NCBI GenBank assembly: GCA_000697355.1
Contig: JNEN01001165.1
Coordinates: 124,001-188,000, forward strand
From: Syncephalastrum monosporum B8922
Taxonomy: Eukaryota; Mucoromycota; Mucoromycetes; Mucorales; Syncephalastraceae
Direction: 5' to 3'
DNA: 64,000 bases
Position numbers and translations under genes: made by a program. Below, one piece after another: positions 1 through 10,156 of this stretch. The first letter of the stretch is position 1, and every line of letters begins with the position of its first letter. The notes beneath the pieces were generated by a model. That model saw only the letters and a program-made list of their open reading frames with translations, was not told where the DNA came from and did no database searches.

Positions 1-220
1 AGAACTATCTTTACAAGTCCCGACCAGTATGCAGTTTCAAGCAGACGAAGGAGAGAGAGATAAGTGGGCCAGGGCTGTATAAAAAGCAGACCCACCTTGG
101 CACCTTTTTGGCTTCTTTGCAGCCAGCCCAGCAGAAAAACTTCGATACTTCTGTCTTGGAAGCGCACACACGTATATAACCCTTTGTCCACCTTTATTGC
201 TCTTCAACACAGCAATTCTT

Positions 221-2364
221 ATGCCCAACGAAACACCCTCCATTATCAGCACAACGAGCAACCAGTACAGCAGCGCAGGCAGTATGGAGAAAAAGCATCA
301 CGAAATCGAAGTCCGTACCGAGCAGGTGCAGGACATGCTTTATCCTGAGGCGACGCCACCTGTCATCAACCCGTCGTGGCCTACACGTATCAAGCGCAAG
401 GTGACCACGCGTGAGGGCTGGATTGGCAATTATGACTATGCTGCACTTTGGTATGATACTGAAGCCAAAGAAGAAACTCTGTCTAATAATGACGTGCGTA
501 TAGTATGCCGCGCATTCCATTTGTGCGCACACGCAAAAGTAACTCGCCTTTCTACGGTCCCAATGACAGTGTGCCCATCCTTTTGTGTATCCTAATGGGT
601 CTCCAGCGTAAGAGAAGATAGCAAAGAATGTATCATCATGATGACTTACAGCCAGAATAGATTTTCTGGCCGTCGTGGGTGGTATCATCTCGCCTACAAT
701 TATCCTCACCGGTGCAGGCAGCAATGCGCTAAATCTCGACCAAGATACGCGCCAATACCTCATCTCAGCCTCTTTCATCGTAAGAGTAACTCTTACCTAT
801 ATTAATTCAGTTCTAAACTCTACCTTTTGCGATAGGTCTCTGGCTTAATGAGCTTTGTACAAATTATTCGCTTCAAAATTCCCAGGACACGCTACTATAT
901 TGGCGCAGGGTACATATACTCGCATACGTCGAAAACATGCATGTACTCACCCTCTCAAACATCACAGTCTCCTGCAGATTACCGGTGTCTCATTTGCCAA
1001 CTTGCCTGCAGCGCAAGCTGTTGTAGGCAACATGTACAAGTCGGGTTTTTGTCCTACCCAGACACTCTCGGACGGCTCGACTAGCTATCTGCCCTGCCCT
1101 GATGCCTATGGCGCTATTCTTGGCACGCAGGTAGGCTCAAACAGACAAAGCGCCTTCATTTTGGACTCACCTTCCATTATATCAGATGATCTGTGCGTTG
1201 CTGACGATCGCCATCAGTTTCCTGCCCCCGCGCGCGATCCGCCGCATGTTCCCCAAAATCGTCACCGGTATCGTCCTTCTCGTGATTGGCTCCTCGCTCT
1301 TGACGTCTGGCATGGAGAACTGGGCCGGAGGCACCGGTCCTTGCATGGATCGTCCCAGCTCGGGCGAGTACATGCTTTGCCCCAACACCTCGGCCCCGAA
1401 CGCTCAAGTCTGGGGCGGCCCGGTTAACTTTGCGCTCGGTGCCTCTGTCTTCTTCACCATCATTCTCCTTGAGATCTTTGGCTCGGTGTTTGTCAAGAAC
1501 GTCTCGGTCGTCATCGGCCTGGTGGTCGGCTGCATTATCGCTGCCTGCGTTGGCATGTTTGACCAGTCGAGTATCGATGCAGCGCCCGCTGCCACCTTCT
1601 TGTGGGTCAAAACCTTCAAGCTGAGCGTCTATGGTCCCGGTATTATTCCTTTCCTTTTTGTCTACCTCGACATGTCTATCGAGTGCCTCGGTGACTTGAC
1701 GGCTGCGTGCGACGTATCGGGAATGGCTATTCAGGGCGAGGTCTTTGAACAGCGCTGTCAGGGCGGTCTACTCGCCGATGGCTTGTCTGGCATCATCTCT
1801 GGCCTGTGCACGAGCTTAGGTGTTGTTACCTTCAGTCAGAACAACGGTGTCATTGCAGTGACCCGGTGCGCCAATCGCTATGCTGGAGTCGTCACAGCCT
1901 TCCTCTTGATTATTTTTGGCATCTTTTCCAAGATTTCGGCTGCCTTCCTGGCCATTCCGTCTCCCTTGATAGGCGGTATGACCGTCTTTTTGTTTGCCTC
2001 TGTTGCGCCCTCGGGTGTCCGTATCCTCGGCTACCTCGACTGGACCCGCCGCGACCGTGTTATTGTGGCTGCATCACTTGCGATCGCACTTGGTGTCGCG
2101 CTCGTGCCCGACTGGTTTGAGAACGTCATGCCTACGGTCACCAACGAGGCCCTTCAGGGCTTCTACGACGCCATCTCGACCGTGGTGAGCACGGGCTACA
2201 TTATGGCCGGTATCCTGTCCATTCTTCTCAATCAGGTCTTGCCTTATGAACAGGCTCCGCCCAAGGAGCCCCAGCCGGCTGTCGGCGGCGCCGACCGTAT
2301 CTATCGCGATGAAGAGGAAGCCGAGGCCGGTACCCTTTCCGTCAAGGAGTCTGAAAAGCCTTAG
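221..2364 (+). CDS. NCS2-family purine (xanthine/uric acid type) permease
   Basis: Six exons (221-450, 540-607, 661-779, 836-909, 968-1130, 1186-2364) join in frame to 610 aa. The product is a polytopic plasma-membrane permease of the nucleobase-ascorbate (NCS2/UapA) family, expected to carry xanthine and uric acid by proton symport. Seen: a cytoplasmic N-terminus with REGWIGNYDYAALC; a QH motif (GLQHFLAVVGG) that only appears when exons 2 and 3 are joined; and the family signature QNNGVIAVTR in the large last exon, followed by further hydrophobic segments. The C-tail is charged (EDEEEAEAG-like). The ATG at 221 gives the family-type hydrophilic N-terminus. The nearest UapA relatives transport uric acid and xanthine, but exact substrate cannot be told by eye. 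The next gene to the right lies 2.4 kb away on the other strand. Confidence 0.93.
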
Positions 2365-4763
2365 TCATTTTATTTCGTTTTCGTTCACACCGCTCAATTA
2401 TTTCCTTCAACTTTATCTTGTACTCTTGTATCTTTTCTTCGTTCATATCTATTGGGATGGCAACGTATTACGTTTGCTCGCAGTTGCAGCTACTCTGCGT
2501 AACCAAACCTGTACATACGTAGACATATCTTCAGTGAATCCTTATATGTAATATATAAACTCTTTATCATACTGTTTTCGACTTGTATGCACCATGTATA
2601 GTGTACTGTATAAATTATCTCGATGAGGGTAAGAAACAGGAAATCACATAAGCAGGACGTGACTCCGAGTAGTGTCCATGGAAAGGATCATCAATAGAAG
2701 AAGTCATGCACAAGTAAAGCATCCAGTCGAGGTTTACGTGTTTACTGCGGCCCACACTGAGAGGTCGAGGTCGATGGTTTTCGGTGGAAAGTGCTTGTAT
2801 TATGATTCATTATCATGGAGGCTGGCCTTATCTACAAGCTTCATGCACATTGCAGTTCCTGTTGAAGACCAGATCAAGGAAATACAGTATCGGTATAGAA
2901 ATAAAGATGCAACGGCCTTAAGGGATTCAACTACGTCCTTACAGCCCAGTATGCGAGGAACTGCCAGTCAAAAATCATTCTGGAAGCCGGTGGACCTGTT
3001 GTGACTATTGTGTGAAGTGGGCAGTGGAGGGAGTACTGTATATGTGGAGGAGGATGTGGAATTCGCGAGGTATGTAATAAGGGCGAGGAGGATTATATCT
3101 CTTCTTCGAAAAGCCAATCCAGGTGTCAGAAATGGTTGATTTAAAATGTTAGTTTATGGAGGGCAGGCCATACCGTTTCAGTGTCCTTCCTTAGACTGTC
3201 GTGGGCGGCGGGCGAGGGCACTGAGTATGGTGACTAGGTTATGTGCGTTGGGATCTGGACGCTTGACGAGAAAGGTCACTTGCCCACCTTAAACGGCCAC
3301 TCGCCCACCTTGAACGGCCACTCGCCCATTGAAATGGCCACTGGCCCACCTCAAACGACCTCTGGCCCACCTGAAATGACCACCAGCCCACCTGAAATGG
3401 CCACTAGCCCACCTGAAATCCCACTGGCCCACGTTGGACGGCCACTGGCCCACGTTGGACGGCCACTGGCCCACGTTGGAAGGCCACTCGCCCATTGAAA
3501 TAGCCACTTGCCCACCTTGAACGGCCACTGGCCCACTGAAATTGCCACTTGTTCACCTTGAACGGCCACTGGCCCACCTGAAATGACCACTGGCCCACCT
3601 GAAATCCCACTGGTCCACCTTGGACGGCCACTGGCCCGCCTTAAATGGCCACTGGCCCACCTTGAACGAGTATTGGCCCAACTTGAAAGGCCACTGGCCC
3701 ATGTTGAAAGCTCACTTGGCCCCAAATGCAGTAAATAAAGAGACAGCTATAGCTGGAGCTGATGATATGCCTGATAGTGCGAGCGAGTCGCAGTCCACAA
3801 AGGCAAGGTCGGAGTAATGACCAAGTCAATGTAGGTACCATTAAACTGAACAATGTCTTTCTTTACGGCCTGCGAGCAAGAAAAGGTTCTAGTCAAGCTG
3901 ACGATTCAAATTGGCTCTGCCGACGGCTGAAAAACGTCTTCGCACCTCAAACCGGGTCCTGCGCTACCGTTATGTAAGAGTAGAAGTATGGTATTGGGAC
4001 CATGTCATATTAAGATTGCCAAAGTCAAGATATCAACAAGCTTATATCCACGTGTGCTGGAAGATACAAACACTAATGCTGGCGACCGGTCAAGGCCAGC
4101 CGTGGTCGGTGAGCCGATGGTCCTACAATTCATCGCTGTGAAGCAGCTGCGTCGTGCCAGGGTCAGTGATTATGTCTTGTTCGCGGTATTCATGATGCTG
4201 TAGTCAGATTGTAAGGACCGTAGAGGCCATATTCAGAGGCAAGTGGCACTGATGTGTAGTCTCGGTAGGTTTATAACGGAAGAGGTTATGTGTTCAACGT
4301 GTACAGAGATAAAGGTAGATTGAGCTAAAAAGAAAAGAGAAGCTTCAAAGGGTAACGTGCGTCTCTTGATGTGACAGAGGTTAAATACGGGCAAGAGGAA
4401 TATTACGTCTCTTGTATGTAAAGAAGACAAAGGGTAGCGGCTTGTGTTTGTCGATGGAGTAAGCTGTTCCAACGGAGGCAAAGGCAATATAAGATTCAGG
4501 TGATGCTCTGTATTGTACTACTAAATACGGGGTTGAAGTGTAAAAGGGTAGACTATTCTGCAGTAAAGAGACACACGGACTGGACTTCTAAATACATCAT
4601 GTTTTTCTGACAACGCAGGGTGTCATAATCCACCATATATGGCTGGTCTTGTACCTCAGGACATTGGAGCTCTGATGCTAAAGGGTATAGTGCATTATAT
4701 TCTAGCGAAAAAGAGGTGCCAACATCAGATACCTGCCCTGCGTACTACGACCGTTCGTGCTAA
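2365..4763. other. Intergenic 2.4 kb without a supported gene
   Basis: This lies between the 3' ends of two convergent genes. Apart from the minisatellite at about 3274-3720 it holds only short open frames without family motifs or plausible exon structure. The stretch 2365-2600 is AT-rich and carries likely 3'-UTR and polyadenylation sequence of the permease. No tRNA or transposon ends were recognised. Confidence 0.7.
3274..3720. repeat. Minisatellite, 20-21-bp unit, about 21 copies
   Basis: A head-to-tail array of a degenerate unit close to GGCCACTGGCCCACCTTGAA plus one base. Units are 20 or 21 bp; the common variants end TTGAAC, TGAAAT or TTGGAC. I counted about 21 copies by eye. Variants occur in small runs (three adjacent GTTGGAC copies, repeated TGAAAT copies), which suggests local duplication. 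Because most units are 21 bp, several frames stay open and spell heptapeptides such as GHWPTLN on + and WASG-type strings on -. I see no start, promoter or splice context making this a gene. Confidence 0.9.
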
Positions 4764-5902
4764 CTAGCATGAGACCGGCTTTCGGGGAATGGTATACAGG
4801 TAGGGTATGGGCGCAAGTTCTGCCAGCTGTTTTGCATAGGCTTCCTCCTTGGACGGGTCTCTTCCGGTGCTGCAGCCCTAATATCGCAATGTAAGAAAGA
4901 GCTGTAAAAGCGAGAGTCGATGGCACTTACAAAGACACCCAGCCATAGTACAAAGCTGAGAGCCAGTTCTTTCTGATATGTATCGTTTGTCTTGATCACG
5001 TGGTCGACGAGGTCGTAGAAAGGCGCAACAGAATCGGATCGAAGGGCGCAAAAGCGACGGTGCTGCCAAAGGGAGGGATGGCCGGGATATCGCTGGATCA
5101 GGTCATCGAGCCACAGCCGGTGAGCCTCCCAGTCCAGGGTCGAGTGGGCATCCATGACCCGCTCAAGGTGATGCAAGCCCGAGTAGTCGCTGACGTTTTT
5201 ATCAGCCCAAGCGCGCATGCGATCGTACTCGGCCTCGACGCCGGCTTGCATGACCGTCTCCAGAAGCCAGTGGCGGTGGTTCCAGGCAAAGTAATTGCGT
5301 GGGTAGCGCGTGGCTGACATTTCGCATAAGGCAAGTTCATGTTCGAGATCCAGGTACTGCCTACGCGTGCGGTCATGCACCCACTGCCTTTCTCGGGTAA
5401 ATGATGGAGTAGCATAAGCACCGGTTGAATTCCTTCTTCTAATATTAATATATGTGTTTACCTGTGATGCCATGCAATAGCGCTTTTTGTGTGTTTTGGC
5501 ACCGTAAACATGAGATCAAGCAGCTGGATTTCTTTGTCGGGCTGGATAGCTCCCTTTTCCAAAAGACGTTTCCTATAATACGCGTTTGAGAAAAGGCGCA
5601 CGGACGATGGAAAGGAGGGTTTACCTCGTGTTCATGGCGGTGTAATTGTCTGGTTTTAATATCAGCATGACTCGCGTGACGATATCGAGGTCGGGGTCGT
5701 CCAGTGAGAGGCGGCGAAAGTGGCCGTGTGCGTCACGCAGGAGTTCTTCGAGACAGGGGAAAGGAATGCCGAGATTGGCGTCAATCAGCATGAGCGGGTG
5801 GAAGGCACGCGTGTCGTGCGGCAGATCGTCCACTTGAGGAACAAAGGGCAGCAAGCCTAGCTCTGTGCTATTCCGGGTGAGTGAAGGGGTGGGTGTTGGC
5901 AT
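4764..5902 (-). CDS. PTAR1: PTAR1-like protein prenyltransferase alpha-repeat protein
   Basis: Four exons on the minus strand (5902-5625, 5572-5462, 5387-4931, 4877-4764) give 319 aa. The product carries the tetratricopeptide-like PPTA repeats of prenyltransferase alpha subunits: LILKPDNYTAMNTR, then AWHHRQWV, RYPRNYFAWNHRHWLLE and YPGHPSLWQHRRF. The N-terminus (ELGLLP, then a hydrophobic helix before the first repeat) fits the PTAR1 group better than farnesyl- or geranylgeranyltransferase alpha. In animals the PTAR1 protein serves as alpha subunit of geranylgeranyltransferase III, modifying proteins such as the SNARE Ykt6; that role is inferred here. The ATG at 5902 is the first in frame. 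It faces the SWI3-type gene across 232 bp, so the two probably share a bidirectional promoter. Confidence 0.85.
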
Positions 5903-6134
5903 CACGCAGGCAAAAGATAGTAAGAGTAGTAAGAGCAGTACATTGGACGAGTCGAGAGAATGGCGCGCAGGTTATGATAGACAGTCATCAATCGAAGTGA
6001 GTTGGCAGGGTGATATGGATACGAAATTGTTATATGTGCTGCAGAAAGAAGGGCGAATTGAATCATTCGCCCATCCCCCAATTCGGGATTTTGTACTGTG
6101 GCACTTTTTACATTTGCATACTGTATAAAATAAT

Positions 6135-8949
6135 ATGACGACGGCACGGCATGGCAAAGGTGCACCCATCGATCACACCTACTACAGCTCACAAGCCGTG
6201 CTGCGCTGCTTTGAATCGATATGCGAGCCTCTCGAGTCCGAGCTGCACAAGCACTCGCCGGGCTTCCACGTCGACTCGAAAGAACTCGCCACGTTGATTG
6301 CACAGCTGCAGCAGTTCCAGCAGGATTACCTCGGCCTCGATTGCCCTGATCCACCCTCGCCATGCCCGCTCAGAATACCAGCCAAGCTCTTCAAGATCAT
6401 CCCCAACCAGCCGCTCACCAAAAACTCGCCTCTCTATTCCATTTGCTTGGCGGCTTCGACATTCCGCATAATCAACAACAAGGACCACTGGGACTTTGCG
6501 CCCTCCCTCAAGAACAAGAACGCCGAAATGATCCAGTTCATACGTGACTTTCTACAACGCGCCACCATTATGCCCTTGCCGCGGATTGGTTTTGCGGACA
6601 ACATGCCTGACAATGCACGAAAGACATTGACGACCGTAGCTCGCAAGTTGCAAGGTGCGTCTTTTTGTATTTGTATTTTCACTCGAGAAGTTGTCTCAAC
6701 GCGTCTTTCTCTCCTTTTTTTTTTCTTCTTCTTTAGTGCCCACCGTCGATAACCCAAGGCATGCGACACATATCCTGTATGGCGATCTGCACGAATACGA
6801 CAGCACCGAGGAAGAATGGTTCCGGACGCTTGAAAAAGACAAAAACAAGGTGCTTGTGCACTGGTGGTACTATCCCGATTCATATGACAACTGGCTCGTG
6901 CAGACAGACCAGTTTGCCGACCCTGAAGAGCCGCCGGCACACCACGGACCGTGGCATATCATCGCACGCTGGCTCCAGGACAGTGCCAAGTTCAACGAGC
7001 TGATGAACGAGGAGGATTACGAGGAGGTCGAAGAGATCATGCAAATCGACGAGCCCACCCCGCCCGGTATGTCCGGCACCAACGCAACCACCACGCCCGA
7101 CCCATCCCTCTCGGACGGCCCGCCTTTGCCGCTCCTCAATCCACTCTATCAGCCAGGCGTACGCATCCGCGACTTGGAACGCGAACGTCCTCAGCTGGGC
7201 GGTCGGCAGCGGAAAAACGAGTTTGAGCCTTACAGCAACGGCGATATCACCAACATCTCTCTTTTCACCGAACCCTACATCTGCTTTCCGCCCGAAGGTG
7301 TCAATATGAAGCTTGAAGATGAGCCTGACACGAATGGTAACATCTTTCATGGTGTGGCGCTATTATGCTTAACTTATCCTCCTTCTGTCTGCCTCTAGAT
7401 GTCAATACGCTTGCCAAGGCAAGCCCGTACGATTATAGAGAACCTCCCAAGTTCCCAGACTGGTTTGACATGGAATCCGTGCACGAACTAGAGAAATTCG
7501 CCCTTCCTGAATTCTTTGAGAACGATATGAACGAGGCTGCGGCAGATTACAAACGGTGTCGCGATCACATGATCAACGCGTACCGGGCGCGCCCTGATTA
7601 CTACCTTACCATCATTGCTTGCAAGAATGCTTTGAACGAAGACCTTGTCACTCTGACGAGGATACACAGCTTCCTTGAACATGCTCAGCTCATCAACAGC
7701 GAGGTACACCCAAAGGACGGGCATATCCATCAAATTCATATTAAATCAGATACTTACCATGCTTTCTTTCTAGGTGGATCCTCGGAGAAAAATGTTTGAC
7801 CCGTATGTCGACTGCGACCCTGACGCCGGCGTCCAAAAAGTAGGCTCGCAGCGGGACTTTGTCAACATCGGCCACGTGGATATTCAATACCTGCGCGACC
7901 TGATTTACAGCACCACCGGGCTGGAGAAGGAAAGGAGTCAGTGGAATGTACGTGTCGAGGATGACACGAACCCAGACGCACGCAAAACGTATCTCTGCAG
8001 CAGCTGCAACCGGGACTGCAGCGAGGTGCGGTACCAGAGTCTGAAATACAAGACGGTCCAGCTGTGTGCCGACTGCTATCTCGATGGCAAGTTCACGTCC
8101 AACACCTGGAGTGGCGAGTTCTTGCGCATCGAGAAGAACCCAGAGGATGACACCGAGGACGACTGGACGGATAACGAGACGCTGCGGCTTCTGGAAGGCG
8201 TCGACCAGTTCGACGACGACTGGCTGGCCATCTCCGAGCACGTCGGCACGCGCTCTAAAGAGCAATGCATTACCCAGTTCCTACAGCTTCCCATCAACGA
8301 CACATTCCTGTCCGCGCGCCTGAACCAGCAGGAGCACGGCCAGGTACCGTTCGCCGACCAGGCCAACCCGGTCATGACCATGATTGCCTTCCTGTCGGGC
8401 CACATCAACCCAGGCGTGGGCTCGATTGCAGCCAAGGCAGCGCTCAAGTCCTTGGTCCAAAGCAGCAAGGACAGCAGCAGTGGCAGCGCTCGAGACGACG
8501 ACGGTGGCAATGACGAGGATAGCAACGCGATGCAAATCGATGATGAGAGCGCGTTCACACCGGAGCAGATGCGCGACGCGACACGGGCAGCGCTCACGAG
8601 CGCGGTGGAGCAGGCGCGGCAATTGGCTGCCTATGAGAACGAAGAAGTGCAACACTGGACGCGCTTAGCGGCCAAGACGGTGGTGGACAAGCTAACACTC
8701 AAGATGCAGCAGTATGCCGAGCTGGAGCAGTCCCTCGAGAGCGAGATGGCCGAGATTGAAAAGCAGAGCGTTTCTTTGCAGAGTTCGATCGAGGCCTTTA
8801 TGAAGCAGTACCCGCCCGCATCCTCCTCTGCGCCTACCTTTGACGGCAACGCCCCATCAGCCGGACTCCCTCCACCTCCACCCCAAGCATCTTCTTCTTC
8901 CACTCACCCTCCTACGCCCTCCACTACAACCCCGCACGCCTCATCATAG
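6135..8949 (+). CDS. SWI3: SWI/SNF-RSC chromatin-remodelling subunit (SWI3/RSC8/SMARCC)
   Basis: Four exons (6135-6654, 6737-7336, 7399-7703, 7774-8949) give 866 aa. This is the scaffold subunit of SWI/SNF or RSC remodellers, acting in the nucleus. Domains in order: the SMARCC-type N-terminal module (about residues 1-320, with HWWYYPDSYDNW); an acidic linker; SWIRM (about 383-475, PDWFDMESVHELEKFALPEFF region); a ZZ-like zinc finger (about 547-580, CSSCNRDC and CADCYLDG); SANT (about 604-650, DWTDNETLRLLEGVDQF); a coiled coil for dimerisation (about 740-825); and a Pro/Ser-rich tail. The ATG at 6135 is the first in frame and precedes conserved sequence. The N-terminal module is the SMARCC type of animals and many fungi. 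Assignment to SWI/SNF versus RSC is open. Confidence 0.94.
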
Positions 8950-10156
8950 AATCTTGCTCTTTTTAGTATGTTGCCCATTCAGCTAGTTATAATAGTATGT
9001 AAAGTCTGCGTTGGGTTTCCTGAGACTGTCACAGGCATGGTCGTTGTCTTTCCTTTCTCTTGGTGCTGGTGAGAGCTGATGGAGCTCACCACGTATATGT
9101 CACAGTCTGCGCTTCTTGATGAAGGGAAGAAGCATTGGAAGAGCTGCACTGGCGATGGTCGCTTCTCGCGCTAATTTGCATAAATATTATTCTGAACCGT
9201 TCTTTCACGCATGGATTATCTTCGAACTATCCTGATAACCTGAATCTCTTCAAGGGTCAGTGTCACTCGAATGGTTTCGCTTCACGATATTTAACTGCAT
9301 ATCCAAGAGGAGTTTTCAAATGTGAGAGCACTGATTGGCCCCATAAATAATCTTAACCATACTACGTGTAGACGGTATACATACCCATATATCTGCACGT
9401 ATATATACGAGCAACATAATACAAAGTGCTATGTGACACCACAACCATTCTAAACATATGCATGCTTCCACTCCACGTTCGTTGGACCGTCCGGGAGGTC
9501 AAACGTCTTTGTTCTCTTCTTCTATAATAATTATGCAACCATTTTCCAATACTATACTTGTCACTTTTACAAATTGACATCTGTTTCTTCCCGTCGTGCA
9601 TCACCGTGCATATCCACATGCATCCCACATATGATCCATACCTACAGTATTACTCAATACGAGACGAGATTCGAAGAGAGATCTCGCATCTATTTCTGGT
9701 TTGAGCCCTACTTACTGTAGACTGTTTTTTTTTTTTTTCATTTTGGCTGATAGGCTGCCAAGTTGCTCGCGAACAATGGCTCCCTTCAGCGTCCCACCTG
9801 ACAGCACCCCACGCCTTAGGACATACGTGAACTTCTGATTTGATCCGGACAGGAAATCTATTCGCATTGGCTATCACCTGCTCGTTTGCATTATTTCCTA
9901 TTTCCTCTTGCATGGCGTACAGACATGCATGCGCGTTTGAAGAACGGCTGGCCCTTTCATATGCCGTGCATACCTATGCATTGACATATCTTTTCTGTGA
10001 AGAGCAACCAGCAGTAGCCATGCCAAGCATCCGCTCCTAATGCGCCTAGTGCAAGCACGAGGAACATGAGGAGAACGAGAAAGAGAGAGAGAGAGAGAGA
10101 GAGAAGGGGGGTGGGCGATAGGAAAAGAAAAGGAAAATAATAATTTATTGTATCAA
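8950..10156. other. Intergenic 1.2 kb, convergent 3' ends
   Basis: No gene was recognised between the SWI3-type stop and the GAS2-type stop. A purine simple repeat (GA)n lies at about 10085-10105. On the minus strand an AATAAA at about 10143-10148 lies just past the stop of the GAS2-domain gene and is a likely polyadenylation signal. The open frames here are short and lack motifs. Confidence 0.6.

Noticed and set aside
3274..3720. CRISPR-like array
   Set aside because: The units are adjacent with no unique spacers, in a eukaryotic genome; it is a tandem minisatellite.
3241..3817. Coding gene made of WP-rich heptapeptides
   Set aside because: Openness in several frames on both strands follows from a 21-bp unit; no start context, splice sites or non-repeat domain supports a gene.
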